This document shows positions 37,108 through 46,210 of a DNA stretch of 64,000 bases, in pieces; position 1 is the first letter of the stretch; every line of letters starts with the position of its first letter. The position numbers and the translations under genes are program-made. Source of the stretch: Sphingomonas quercus (GTDB taxonomy: Bacteria > Pseudomonadota > Alphaproteobacteria > Sphingomonadales > Sphingomonadaceae); contig NZ_JAHKRT010000005.1 of the NCBI RefSeq assembly GCF_018863195.1, positions 186,001-250,000 of the forward strand, read 5' to 3'. The notes under the pieces were generated by a model. It searched no databases and was not told the DNA's origin. It saw only the letters and a list, made by a program, of their open reading frames with translations.

Positions 37108-37155
37108 GGGTTCGTCATGCCCGTCGACCCTCAGCGAGGCAACCGCCGAAGGGCC

Positions 37156-37186
37156 GAATCGTTAACCTCTTTATCAGCCGTTAACC
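37156..37186 (+). promoter_or_regulatory. ctrA control region: GANTC site and two TTAACC half-sites
   Basis: GAATC (37156-37160), TTAACC (37162-37167) and TTAACC (37181-37186) lie 50-80 bases before the ctrA start. TTAACC is a CtrA half-site, and GANTC is the CcrM methylation sequence read by GcrA. In Caulobacter both elements control ctrA itself. The half-sites are 15 bases apart, not the canonical seven, so binding as a pair is uncertain. Confidence 0.6.
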
Positions 37187-37236
37187 TTTCTGCTTCATAG
37201 GGGTATATGGGGCGTGAACAGGGATAGGATTTCACA

Positions 37237-37932
37237 ATGCGCGTGCTGCTGATCGAGGATGAGCCGACCACTGCCAAGAGCATTGAGCTGATGCTGTCGG
37301 CCGAGGGCTTCAACGTCTACACCACCGATCTGGGCGAAGAAGGCCTCGATCTCGGCAAGCTGTATGATTACGACATCATCTGCCTGGACCTGAACCTGCC
37401 CGACATGCACGGCTATGACGTGCTGAAGAAGCTGCGGGTGGCCAAGGTGCAGACCCCGGTGATGATCCTGTCCGGAATCGGCGAGATGGATTCGAAGGTC
37501 CGCGCGCTCGGCTTTGGCGCCGACGATTATATCACCAAGCCGTTTCATCGCGAGGAGCTGATCGCGCGCATTCATGCCGTCGTGCGCCGCTCCAAGGGAC
37601 ACAGCCAGTCGGTGATCCGCATCGGCAAGCTGGCCGTGAATCTCGACGCGAAGACGGTCGAGGTCGATGGCGCGCGAGTCCATCTGACCGGCAAGGAATA
37701 TGCGATGCTGGAGCTGCTCGCGCTCCGCAAGGGCACGACGCTGACCAAGGAAATGTTCCTGAACCACCTTTACGGCGGCATGGACGAGCCCGAGCTGAAG
37801 ATCATCGACGTGTTCATCTGCAAGCTGCGCAAGAAGCTCAGCCTGGCCTGCGGCGGCGACAATTACATCGAGACGGTGTGGGGCCGCGGCTATGTGCTGC
37901 GCGATGGCGAGGAAGCGACGAAGGTCGCCTGA
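37237..37932 (+). CDS. ctrA: Cell-cycle master response regulator CtrA
   Basis: An OmpR-type regulator of 231 residues. Receiver domain 1-115 with phospho-acceptor D51 ([21 protein letters not shown]); DNA-binding winged helix at about 125-225 ([52 protein letters not shown]). The sequence is very close to CtrA of other alphaproteobacteria. It is phosphorylated through CckA and ChpT, and chpT is also in this window. AGGGATAGGA precedes the start. Confidence 0.97.
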   Translation: MRVLLIEDEPTTAKSIELMLSAEGFNVYTTDLGEEGLDLGKLYDYDIICLDLNLPDMHGYDVLKKLRVAKVQTPVMILSGIGEMDSKVRALGFGADDYITKPFHREELIARIHAVVRRSKGHSQSVIRIGKLAVNLDAKTVEVDGARVHLTGKEYAMLELLALRKGTTLTKEMFLNHLYGGMDEPELKIIDVFICKLRKKLSLACGGDNYIETVWGRGYVLRDGEEATKVA

Positions 37933-38039
37933 CCCCCGGCACGGCCTGCTTTTGACAAAAGCGCGGAAAACCCGACACTACTGCTCTTGTGCGGCGCAAA
38001 ATTGCGTTGCACTCTGCCCGCCGGCAACACAGGGGCGGC

Positions 38040-39518
38040 ATGACCGAGCGGCGCGCATTCGACGAGATCATGGGCCAGGGCGACGAGGCGGATGGACGCC
38101 CCGAATTCGCGGCCCTCGCGCGCTGGATCAGGGAGACGCCGCTCGGCGAACTGCAACGCCGGCAGGCCGCCGCCGAGGCGGCGTTCCGCACGCTCGGCAT
38201 CACCTTCGCCGTCTATGGCGAGGAGGAAGCGTCCGAACGGATCATTCCGTTCGACATCGTGCCGCGCGTCTTCACCGCCGGCGAATGGGACGGGTTGCAG
38301 GCCGGGCTTGAACAGCGCGTGCTGGCGATCAACGCCTTTCTCGACGACGTCTATGGCGAGCGGCGTATCCTCAGCGAAGGGGTCGTGCCCGCGGAGCTGA
38401 TCCTCGCCAATCCGCAGTTCCGCACGCAGGTGGCCGGTGCGCGGCCGCCGCACGGCATCTACGCCCATATCTGCGGCATCGATCTGGTGCGCACCGGGCC
38501 GCAGGATTTCTTCGTGCTGGAGGATAACGCCCGCACGCCGTCCGGCGTCTCCTACATGCTGGAGAATCGCGAGGCGATGATCCGGCTATGTCCCGAGCTG
38601 TTCGAGATGTTCGCGGTGCGCCCGGTCGATACCTATCCCGACACGCTGCTCGAGACGCTGCGTTCGGTGGCGCCCGGCCATGGCGGCAATGAGCCGGTGT
38701 GCGTGCTGCTCACGCCCGGCCATTTCAACTCCGCCTTCTACGAGCACAGCTTCCTTGCCGACAATCTCGGCATCGAGCTGGTCGAGGCCGCCGACCTGGA
38801 GGTCGACGACGATTTCGTGTGGATGCGCACGATCGAGGGCCGGGTGAAGGTCGACGTGATCTACCGGCGCATCGACGACGATTATATCGATCCGCTGTGG
38901 TTCCGGCCGGACAGCATGCTTGGCATACCCGGGCTGATCTCGGCCTATCTCGCCGGCAATGTCGCACTGGCCAACGCGCCCGGCACCGGCATCGCCGACG
39001 ATAAGGCGATCTACAGCTACATGCCCGAGATCGTGAAATTCTACTCCGGCGGCGAGGCCAGGCTGCCGAACGTCGAGACCTGGCGCTGCCGTGAGCCGGA
39101 GGCGCTGCGCTACACGCTCGACAATCTCGACAAGCTGGTCGTCAAGCTGGTCGACGGATCGGGCGGTTATGGCATGCTCGTCGGGCCGACCGCGACCGCG
39201 GCGCAGATCGAGGATTTCCGCGCCGCGCTGATCGCCGAGCCGCATCGCTACATCGCCCAGCCGACGCTGGCCCTGTCGACGGTGCCGACCCTCGTCGAAC
39301 AGGGCGTGGCGCCGCGCCATGTCGATTTCCGCCCCTTCTGCCTTACCGGCACCGGCGGCGTTAAGATCGTGCCGGGCGGCCTCACCCGCGTCGCGCTGCG
39401 CGAGGGATCGCTGGTGGTGAACTCGTCGCAGGGCGGTGGCACCAAGGACAGCCTGGTGCTCGCGCCGCCGCGCGAACGACAGGCGCAATCCCAATTCCAG
39501 TTCCAGGGGCGCGGCTGA
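38040..39518 (+). CDS. Circularly permuted ATP-grasp protein (peptide-ligase-like, Anbu operon)
   Basis: A 492-residue CP_ATPgrasp type 2 protein. Diagnostic stretches are IPFDIVPRVFTAGEWDGLQAGLEQRVLAINAFLDDVYG, HGIYAHICGIDLVRTGPQDFFVLEDNARTPSGVSYMLENR, and the C-terminal VKLVDGSGGYGMLVGP and RPFCLTGTGGVKIVPGGLTRVAL. The family is predicted to ligate amino acids or peptides; the substrate is unknown. AGGGGCGGC lies directly upstream of the ATG. It shares one base with the next gene (TGATG), so the operon is translationally coupled. Confidence 0.93.
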   Translation: MTERRAFDEIMGQGDEADGRPEFAALARWIRETPLGELQRRQAAAEAAFRTLGITFAVYGEEEASERIIPFDIVPRVFTAGEWDGLQAGLEQRVLAINAFLDDVYGERRILSEGVVPAELILANPQFRTQVAGARPPHGIYAHICGIDLVRTGPQDFFVLEDNARTPSGVSYMLENREAMIRLCPELFEMFAVRPVDTYPDTLLETLRSVAPGHGGNEPVCVLLTPGHFNSAFYEHSFLADNLGIELVEAADLEVDDDFVWMRTIEGRVKVDVIYRRIDDDYIDPLWFRPDSMLGIPGLISAYLAGNVALANAPGTGIADDKAIYSYMPEIVKFYSGGEARLPNVETWRCREPEALRYTLDNLDKLVVKLVDGSGGYGMLVGPTATAAQIEDFRAALIAEPHRYIAQPTLALSTVPTLVEQGVAPRHVDFRPFCLTGTGGVKIVPGGLTRVALREGSLVVNSSQGGGTKDSLVLAPPRERQAQSQFQFQGRG

Positions 39519-40453
39519 TGCTGAGCCGCACCGCCGCCCATCTCTACTGGATCGGCCGCTATGTGGAGCGGGCCGAATTCACCGCGCGGCTGATCGAGGC
39601 GACGATCCGGCTCGACTCCCTCGCCCATACGCCCGCCGGCAAGGGCGCCTGGGAGAGCGCGCTGGCGGTGGTTGGCGCGGAATGGAGCTTCGCGGCGACG
39701 GGCGCCGAGCAGGGTCCGGCCCCGGTCAGCCGGTACATGACGCTGGACACCACCAACCCCAATTCGATCCGCTCCTGCCTGGATCACGCGCGCTCCAACG
39801 CCCGCGCGGTGCGCACCGCCCTTTCCCGCGAGGCGTGGGAGGCGATCAACCGCGCGTGGCTGGGCCTGCGCAACACCCACAACACATCCGGCGGGCCGGG
39901 CACGCTGGCGCTGCTCGATCAGCTCAAGGCCGAGGCCCGCGGCTTCGAGGGGGCGCTGCACCGCATGCTGCGCAACGAGGCGAGCTTCTTCGTGCGGCTG
40001 GGCGCGACGATGGAGCGGGCGGACAACACTGCACGGCTGATCGACGTCAAATATCACCTGCTGCTGCCGGAAGGCGAGAAGGTCGGCGGGCCGATCGACC
40101 GCGACCAGTGGACGACGATCCTGCAGACGGTATCCGCGGTCACTTCCTATCGCTGGCTGTATCGCGAAGGCCTGCGCCCACGACTGGTGGTCGACATGCT
40201 GGTGCTCCGCAAGGAGATGCCGCGGTCGCTCGCCGCCTCGGCGGAGGAGGTGGTCAGCCTGCTCAACCTGATCGGCAAGCGGACGGGCCTGCAGGGCGAG
40301 GCCGACCGGCTGGCGCGGCTGCGTCAGGCTGCGCTCAATCGCGCGACCCTGACCGGCATCATCCAGAGCGGGCTGCATGAGTGGCTGTCCGCCTTCATCG
40401 CCGACAACGCCCGGCTCGACACCGCCATCGCCGCCCAGTTCCGGTTCGCCTGA
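39518..40453 (+). CDS. Alpha-E domain protein
   Basis: A 311-residue all-helical alpha-E protein: MLSRTAAHLYWIGRYVERAEFTARLIEATIRLDS is the hallmark start, and NEASFFVRLGATMERADNTARLIDVKYHLLLP its central signature. The biochemical role is unknown. It is always found beside the CP_ATP-grasp and transglutaminase-like proteins, and probably forms a complex with them. Its ends overlap both neighbours by one base. Confidence 0.93.
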   Translation: MLSRTAAHLYWIGRYVERAEFTARLIEATIRLDSLAHTPAGKGAWESALAVVGAEWSFAATGAEQGPAPVSRYMTLDTTNPNSIRSCLDHARSNARAVRTALSREAWEAINRAWLGLRNTHNTSGGPGTLALLDQLKAEARGFEGALHRMLRNEASFFVRLGATMERADNTARLIDVKYHLLLPEGEKVGGPIDRDQWTTILQTVSAVTSYRWLYREGLRPRLVVDMLVLRKEMPRSLAASAEEVVSLLNLIGKRTGLQGEADRLARLRQAALNRATLTGIIQSGLHEWLSAFIADNARLDTAIAAQFRFA

Positions 40454-41274
40454 TGCGCCTCATCATCCAGCACGCCACCATCTACAGCTTCGCCGAGCCG
40501 CAATCCCGGCTGGTGCAGCTGCTCCGCGTCACACCGTCGAGCTACGCCGGCCAGAACGTCGTCGACTGGCAGATCGACGTCGATTGTGACGCGCGCCTCA
40601 AGGCCGGCCGCGACGGCCACGGCAATGAGACCACGATGCTCTACGTCAACGGGCCGATCCGCCGCATCCGGGTAGCGGTTGCCGGCGAGGTGCTGACCGA
40701 CGACAAGGCCGGCATGGTCGGCGGATCGCCGGAGCCGCTGCCGCCGATTCTCTACACCCGCCCCTCGCCCTATGCCGCGCCGGATCGGGCCATCGCCGAG
40801 TTCGCGGCGGCGGCGCTGGCGGATGCCGGCGATCCGCTGGGCGCGATGCACGCGCTGATGGCCGGGATCCACCGCCGCATCGCCTTCGATCAGGCGCCAC
40901 CGGCGAACCGGGTGCGCACCGCCGCCGAGGCGTTTGCCGCGGACAAGGGCAGCTATCTCGATCATGCCCATGTGATGATCGCGGCGGCGCGATCGCTGGG
41001 CCTGCCGACGCGCTTCGTGTCGGGCTATCTGTTCCGCTCGAACGACGACGGGCCGCGCCGCGCCGGGCATGGCTGGGCCGAAGTGCATGTGCCGGATTAT
41101 GGCTGGATCGGATTCGACGCGGTCAATGATCATTGCCCGGACGCCAACTATGTCCGCGTCGCCACCGGCCTCGATCATGGCGAGGCGGCGCCGCTGCTCG
41201 GCGCGCGCACGGGCGGCGGGTCGGAATATCTGGAAGTGTCGGTAAGCGTCACCGCGCCCGAGGTGACGGCATGA
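40453..41274 (+). CDS. Transglutaminase-like protein lacking the catalytic cysteine
   Basis: The 273-residue protein has an N-terminal beta domain (LIIQHATIYSFAEPQSRLVQLLRVTPSS) and a transglutaminase core. In active relatives the core reads GVCQDFAHLMI; here it is GSYLDHAHVMI, so the catalytic Cys is Tyr168 (TAT at 40954-40956). The His (H206 in GHGWAEV) and Asp (D222 in GFDAVND) of the triad are kept. Neighbouring residues also differ, which argues against a single read error. It is therefore probably not a cysteine protease and may bind a substrate instead. The stop overlaps Anbu by four bases. Confidence 0.88.
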   Translation: MRLIIQHATIYSFAEPQSRLVQLLRVTPSSYAGQNVVDWQIDVDCDARLKAGRDGHGNETTMLYVNGPIRRIRVAVAGEVLTDDKAGMVGGSPEPLPPILYTRPSPYAAPDRAIAEFAAAALADAGDPLGAMHALMAGIHRRIAFDQAPPANRVRTAAEAFAADKGSYLDHAHVMIAAARSLGLPTRFVSGYLFRSNDDGPRRAGHGWAEVHVPDYGWIGFDAVNDHCPDANYVRVATGLDHGEAAPLLGARTGGGSEYLEVSVSVTAPEVTA

Positions 41275-42032
41275 CCTATTGCGTCGGCATGCTGCTCGCG
41301 CAGGGGCTGGTGATGATCGCGGACACGCGCACCAATGCCGGCGTCGACAACATTTCCTCCTATCGCAAGCTGCACATGCTGGCGGACGATGAGGACCGGC
41401 TGGTCGCGGTGGCGACGGCCGGCAACCTTTCCATCACCCAGACTACGCTCGGCCTGCTGGCGGAGGGCGTGGCGATCGACCCGGACGATCCGACGCCGCG
41501 CCGCGTGTCCGAGATGCCGAGCATGTTCCGCGTCGCCCAGCTCGTCGGCCGGGCGCTGGCCATCACACGCGGCCAGATGAAGGAAGGGCTGGAGGCGGAC
41601 AAGGTGCCGTCCACCGCATCGCTGCTGCTCGGCGGCCGGATCGGGCGGGAGCCGCTCAAGTTGTTCAACATCTATTCCGCCGGCAATTTCGTGGAATGCC
41701 TGCCCGACCAGCCGTTCGTGCAGATCGGCGAGACCAAATATGGCAAGCCGATCCTGGACCGGGCGTTGACCTATGACACGCCGCTGGAAGAGGCGGTGAA
41801 GGTTGGACTGATCTCGTTCGACTCGACGATCCGCTCCAACCTCGCGGTCGGTCGGCCGCTGGACCTGATCGTGGTGCCCGCCGATCCGGCGCGCCGTCAT
41901 CTCCAGCGGCGCATCGCCACCAACGACGCCTATTTCGATGACCTCTCGGCGCGCTGGTCGATGCTGCTGCAGGAAGCGCGCGACATCATCCCGGATCCGC
42001 CATTCATGGCCGGCTGGCTGGCGGGGGAGTAA
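41271..42032 (+). CDS. Anbu, proteasome-like peptidase
   Basis: A 253-residue ancestral beta-subunit protein of the Ntn-hydrolase fold. The N-terminus MTYCVGMLLAQGLVMIADTRTNAGVDNIS is diagnostic; removal of Met would expose Thr as nucleophile. LAVATAGNLSITQTT, LGGRIGREPLKLFNIYSAGNFVE and YGKPILDRALTYDTPLEEAVKVGLISFDSTIRSN follow. Last gene of the four-gene operon. Computational surveys have linked this set to a predicted peptide-tagging and degradation system; its substrate is not known. Confidence 0.94.
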   Translation: MTYCVGMLLAQGLVMIADTRTNAGVDNISSYRKLHMLADDEDRLVAVATAGNLSITQTTLGLLAEGVAIDPDDPTPRRVSEMPSMFRVAQLVGRALAITRGQMKEGLEADKVPSTASLLLGGRIGREPLKLFNIYSAGNFVECLPDQPFVQIGETKYGKPILDRALTYDTPLEEAVKVGLISFDSTIRSNLAVGRPLDLIVVPADPARRHLQRRIATNDAYFDDLSARWSMLLQEARDIIPDPPFMAGWLAGE

Positions 42033-42084
42033 GGGCGGCGAACGGAGCGCCGTGCGCTCGTTCGCTCTCCTCCGGAGGCCGCCT

Positions 42085-42840
42085 TCAGCCCCGTGCGGGT
42101 TCGAAGCGGCGCCAGCCTTCAGGGCTAAGGCGCTCGATCGGGCGGAAGCGGGTCTTGTAGGCCATGCGGGCGCTGCCCTCGACCCAATAGCCGAGATAGA
42201 CATAGGGCAGCCGTGCGCGCGACGCGCGCAGGATGTGATCCATGATGATGTAGGTGCCGAGGCCGGGCCGGGCGCCCGGCGTATCGGTGTCCGGATCGAA
42301 GAAGCTGTAGATCATCGACAGCCCGTCAGACTGCTGATCCGTCAGGCAGGCGCCGACCAGCCGGCCGGGCCGGCCATCCTCATCCGAAGGCTCGCGATAT
42401 TCGATGATGTAGGTCTTGACCGGGGTCTGCTCGACCATGTCGGCGAAATCGACATCGTCCATCTCGGCCATGCCGCCGCCGGGGTGACGCGCCGCGAGAT
42501 AGCGGCGGAGCAGGGCGAACTGCTCCTCGGTGGTCCACGGCTTGCACGCCGTCACCACCAGATCGCCGTGGCGGCGAATCAGCCGGCGCTGGGTTCCGTT
42601 GGGGCGAAATTCGTCGGTGACGACGCGCACCGAGACACAGGCCTGGCAATCCAGGCAGCTCGGCCGGTAGGCAACCGACTGCGAGCGCCGGAAACCGATA
42701 CGGCCGAGCGCATCGTTCAAGTCCGTCGCATGGGCGCCGCTCAGCTCCGTGAACACCTTCCGCTCCGTCTTGCCCGGCAGATAGGGGCATGGCGCGGGCG
42801 TCGTCACGAAGAAGCGCGGGAAACGGAACGGCGCAGTCAC
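42085..42840 (-). CDS. bpt: Aspartate/glutamate leucyltransferase (bacterial N-end rule)
   Basis: Adds Leu from Leu-tRNA to proteins with N-terminal Asp or Glu, marking them for ClpS/ClpAP. The 251-residue protein has the N-terminal cysteine region ([31 protein letters not shown]) and C-terminal acetyltransferase-like fold ([55 protein letters not shown]). The 111 bases before it contain one GGGTTAA, a single possible CtrA half-site. Confidence 0.94.
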   Translation of the reverse strand: MTAPFRFPRFFVTTPAPCPYLPGKTERKVFTELSGAHATDLNDALGRIGFRRSQSVAYRPSCLDCQACVSVRVVTDEFRPNGTQRRLIRRHGDLVVTACKPWTTEEQFALLRRYLAARHPGGGMAEMDDVDFADMVEQTPVKTYIIEYREPSDEDGRPGRLVGACLTDQQSDGLSMIYSFFDPDTDTPGARPGLGTYIIMDHILRASRARLPYVYLGYWVEGSARMAYKTRFRPIERLSPEGWRRFEPARG

Positions 42841-42951
42841 CGGCAGGCAATCTCCGCTGGACAGGATTGGTGGCTTATAGCGGAAAAGCTTCCGAAACGG
42901 AAAGGGTCAGCCCAAGCAAAGAGGGTTAAGACGGCGTTGCGCTCGACCGGA

Positions 42952-44193
42952 TCAGGCGAGCTCGACCTTGCTCGCCTCATATCCGCCGGCGGTCAGCGCC
43001 TGCATCAGCCGATCGAGATGGGCGGCATCGCGGGTCTCGCACTCGATGTCGGTGATTAGGCCCTTGGCCGGCAGCGTCGAGAAGACGCGCTGGTGATAGA
43101 CCTCGATGATGTTGACGCGCTCCTGATCGAAGATGCGCGCGACATTGTAGAGCGCGCCGGGCCGGTCCGTCAGCTTGATGCGCAGGCGGGCCAGCCGGCC
43201 GGAGCGGGCGAGATCGCGCAGCAGCACGTTGGCCAGCAGCCGCGTGTCGATATTGCCGCCGGTGAGCACGATGCCGACCTTGCGGCCGGCGAAACGCTCC
43301 GGGAAAGCGCGCAACGCGGCGAGGCCGGCGGCGCCGGCGCCTTCCACTACCGTCTTCTCGATCTGGAGGAGGAGTGCGACGGATTCCTCCAGGTCGCGCT
43401 CCGAGACGAGCAGCATGTCGTCGACCAGCGTCTCGACGATGCGCGCGGTGAGCGCGCCGGGCTCCTTCACCGCGATGCCCTCGGCCAGCGTATCGCCCTG
43501 GGTGGCGAGGTGGGTGCCGCGCACGCGATTGTACATCGAGGGATAGAGTTCGGCCTGCACGCCGAACACCTCGATGCCGCCATGGGCCCTGGCGACGGTC
43601 GCGCAGCCGGAGATGAGGCCGCCGCCGCCGACCGGGATCAGCAGCGTGTCGATCTCCGGCACGTCGGCGAGCATCTCGACGGCAACCGTGCCCTGCCCGG
43701 CGATCACCGCCGGATCGTCGAACGGATGGACGAAGACGAGCCCCTCCGCCTCGGCGACGGTGAGCGCATGGCCATAGGCGTCGTCGAACGTCTCGCCGTT
43801 GAGGATGACGCGCGCGCCATGCCCCTCGGTCTGCTGCACCTTCACCATCGGCGTGCTGAGCGGCATGACGATCGTCACCGGCATGCCGAGCCGCGCGCCA
43901 TGATAAGCGACGCCCTGAGCATGATTGCCGGCCGAAGCGGCGATGACGCCCCGCGCGCGCTGGCCGGCATCGAGCAGCGACAGCCGGTTGAGCGCGCCGC
44001 GCTCCTTGTAGGACGCCGTGAACTGGAGGTTCTCGAACTTCAGCCAGACCTCGGCACCGATCATGTCCGACAGGGTCTTGGACTTGAGCGTCGGCGTGCG
44101 CACGATCGCGTCGGCGATGCGGCCGTGGGCGGCGCGCACATCGTCGAAGGTCACGATCGGGGGCGGGGGGGTGAGCGGAGTCGCGGTGGCCAT
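42952..44193 (-). CDS. ilvA: Threonine ammonia-lyase (threonine dehydratase)
   Basis: Converts threonine to 2-oxobutanoate for isoleucine synthesis. The 413-residue protein has the PLP lysine in FTASYKERGALNRL, the glycine-rich loop PVGGGGLISG, and a C-terminal ACT domain (LRIKLTDRPGALYNVARIFDQERVNIIEVYHQRVF). A single ACT domain is the short form, unlike the double-ACT E. coli IlvA. The start MATATPLTPPPP at 44193 is preferred to long upstream extensions. Confidence 0.92.
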   Translation of the reverse strand: MATATPLTPPPPIVTFDDVRAAHGRIADAIVRTPTLKSKTLSDMIGAEVWLKFENLQFTASYKERGALNRLSLLDAGQRARGVIAASAGNHAQGVAYHGARLGMPVTIVMPLSTPMVKVQQTEGHGARVILNGETFDDAYGHALTVAEAEGLVFVHPFDDPAVIAGQGTVAVEMLADVPEIDTLLIPVGGGGLISGCATVARAHGGIEVFGVQAELYPSMYNRVRGTHLATQGDTLAEGIAVKEPGALTARIVETLVDDMLLVSERDLEESVALLLQIEKTVVEGAGAAGLAALRAFPERFAGRKVGIVLTGGNIDTRLLANVLLRDLARSGRLARLRIKLTDRPGALYNVARIFDQERVNIIEVYHQRVFSTLPAKGLITDIECETRDAAHLDRLMQALTAGGYEASKVELA

Positions 44194-44314
44194 AGTGGCG
44201 CGGCCATAGCGGATCGGGGCTCCCACGGAAACCGGCCCGCCCCGCCGGTCAGTGGCGCAGGGGGCAATCGATCGGATATAGGGGCGTGTGTAACGTCGCT
44301 TCGCGGGGAGCCGG

Positions 44315-45292
44315 ATGCGCCTGCCTTTGCCCTTGTTGCTCATCCTCGGCCTCGCCGCCCAGCCGCTCGCCGCCCAGCCCCAGACGCTGACGCCGGCCCA
44401 GCCGGTGACGATCGAGGCGGTGATCAATGCGCTGAAACCGGGGCAATATCTGTGGGCGCCGCAGCTGGCGCCGGCCGGGCCGATGATGATCGTCGTCAGC
44501 CTCGCCAAGCAGCGCGCCTATATCTACCGCAACGGCGTGATCATCGGGGTGAGCACGATCTCGTCCGGCAAGGCGGGCAAGGCGACGCCGACCGGCGTGT
44601 TCACCATCCTGCAGAAAAAGGTCGATCACAAGTCGAACCTCTATAACGATGCGCCGATGCCCTATATGCAGCGGCTGACCTGGGACGGCATCGCCATGCA
44701 TGCCGGCAACCTTCCCGGCTATCCCGCCTCGCATGGCTGCATCCGCCTGCCGCTGGCCTTCGCGAAACTGCTTTATGCCGAGACCAGTTTCGGCCTCACC
44801 GTGGTGATCACCAACGACGCCCCGATCCCGCGGCTGACGCCGACGCCGGCGGCGCTGACCGGCGCCGCGCCCGCGGCCGCCCCCGCTCAGCCAGGCCAGG
44901 CACTGGTCCGCTGGACGCCCGAAAAGGCGCCGACCGGCCCGCTCTCGATCATCATCAGCGGCGCGGATCATCGCCTGATCGTGCTGCGCAACGGGATTGA
45001 GATCGGCTCGACGCCGGTCAGTTTCTCCGAGCCGGTGGCGCTGCCCGCCGCCTATGTGCTGAAGAATGTCGACGCCGACGGCGCGCACTGGCTGACGATG
45101 AGCCTGCCCTGGGACAAGGCGGCGGCCTCGCGCACGGTGACGCCCGAAGAGCGCGCCAAGCTCGCCCTCCCCGAGGATTTCCGGCTGAAGCTGCTCGCCA
45201 TCCTCGAGCCGGGCGCCACCGTCGTCGTCACCCCCGACACGCTGCGCGCGGGCAGCACCGGCAAGCCGATCACGGTGATCGCCGAGCAATAG
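44315..45292 (+). CDS. L,D-transpeptidase with a degenerate second YkuD-like repeat
   Basis: A periplasmic 325-residue protein with a signal peptide (MRLPLPLLLILGLAAQPLAA, cleaved after A20). The YkuD domain (about 55-165) has H129 and the ASHGCIRLP motif with C142, so it should make 3-3 cross-links or attach proteins to peptidoglycan. A second segment at about 206-265 (GPLSIIISGADHRLIVLRNG) mirrors the start of the first domain (GPMMIVVSLAKQRAYIYRNG) but has no His/Cys motif. It is probably a binding domain from an internal duplication. Confidence 0.9.
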   Translation: MRLPLPLLLILGLAAQPLAAQPQTLTPAQPVTIEAVINALKPGQYLWAPQLAPAGPMMIVVSLAKQRAYIYRNGVIIGVSTISSGKAGKATPTGVFTILQKKVDHKSNLYNDAPMPYMQRLTWDGIAMHAGNLPGYPASHGCIRLPLAFAKLLYAETSFGLTVVITNDAPIPRLTPTPAALTGAAPAAAPAQPGQALVRWTPEKAPTGPLSIIISGADHRLIVLRNGIEIGSTPVSFSEPVALPAAYVLKNVDADGAHWLTMSLPWDKAAASRTVTPEERAKLALPEDFRLKLLAILEPGATVVVTPDTLRAGSTGKPITVIAEQ

Positions 45293-45340
45293 GACGCGCA
45301 CGCTCGACTTGGGCACGCGCACTGCCTATCCATCGCGGAC

Positions 45341-46210
45341 ATGGCTCGCATCGCATTCATTGGGCTGGGCGTGATGGGCGCGCCGATCGCCGGCCATCTC
45401 GCCCGCGCCGGCCATCAGCTGACCGTGCACAACCGCACGGCCGCGAAGGCCGAAGCGTGGGTGGCGGCGTTCGGCGGACAGCAGGCCGGCTCGCCGGCCG
45501 AGGCAGCGGCGGGCGCGGAGGTGATCATCACCTGCGTCGGCGACGATTTCGACCTGCAGGACGCGACGATGGGCGCATCCGGCGCGTTCCGCAGCATGGT
45601 GCGCGACGCCCTGTTCATCGATCACAGCGCGGTTTCCGCCCGCCTCGCCCGACAGCTTGCGGTTGAGGGGCGCGACCGCGGGGTTCGGGTGGTCGATGCG
45701 CCGATGTCGGGCGGGCAGGCCGGCGCGGTGAAGGGGCAGCTGTCCCTGATGTGCGGCGGCACCAAGGCCGCGTTCGCCGCGGCCGAGCCGATCATGCGCG
45801 CCTATGCCGCGCGCATCGTCCATATCGGCCGCCCCGGCGCCGGCCAGCAGGCCAAGCGCATCGACCGCGTCGCCACCGCCGGCATCATCCAGGGGCTCGC
45901 CGAGGCGATCGCGCTCGCGCGCGCCGCCGACCTCGATCTCGACCGGGTGTTCGAGGCGATGTCGGGCGGAGCCGCGTCGAGCTGGTTCCTGGAGAATCGC
46001 TGGGAGACGATGACACGCGGCGACTATGATTTCGGCATGGCCGTCGATCTGATGCGCAAGGAGCTGGCGCTGGCGATCGACGAGGCGCGGGTGGCCGGCG
46101 CCACCCTGCCCGTCGCCGCGCTGGTCGATCAATTCTATGGCGACGTGCAGGCCATGGGCTATGGCCATGACGACAACACCGCCCTTCTGCGCAGGTTCGA
46201 TCGCAAATGA
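45341..46210 (+). CDS. NAD(P)-dependent dehydrogenase, 3-hydroxyisobutyrate dehydrogenase family
   Basis: A 289-residue beta-hydroxyacid dehydrogenase. Rossmann motif FIGLGVMGAPIAGHL at 6-20, NRT for NADP, substrate loop VDAPMSGGQAGAVKGQLS, and the catalytic lysine K172 in GAGQQAKRIDR. The conserved Asn that normally follows the lysine (KxxNN or KxxNQ) is replaced by Asp175-Arg176, so the substrate may differ from the classical hydroxyisobutyrate. The stop overlaps the next gene by four bases. Confidence 0.88.
   Translation: MARIAFIGLGVMGAPIAGHLARAGHQLTVHNRTAAKAEAWVAAFGGQQAGSPAEAAAGAEVIITCVGDDFDLQDATMGASGAFRSMVRDALFIDHSAVSARLARQLAVEGRDRGVRVVDAPMSGGQAGAVKGQLSLMCGGTKAAFAAAEPIMRAYAARIVHIGRPGAGQQAKRIDRVATAGIIQGLAEAIALARAADLDLDRVFEAMSGGAASSWFLENRWETMTRGDYDFGMAVDLMRKELALAIDEARVAGATLPVAALVDQFYGDVQAMGYGHDDNTALLRRFDRK

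Noticed and set aside
40954-40956. Sequencing error as the reason for the missing Cys in the transglutaminase-like protein
   Set aside because: One base (TGT to TAT) could explain it, but the flanking Ser and Leu also depart from the active-site consensus, so real divergence is more likely.
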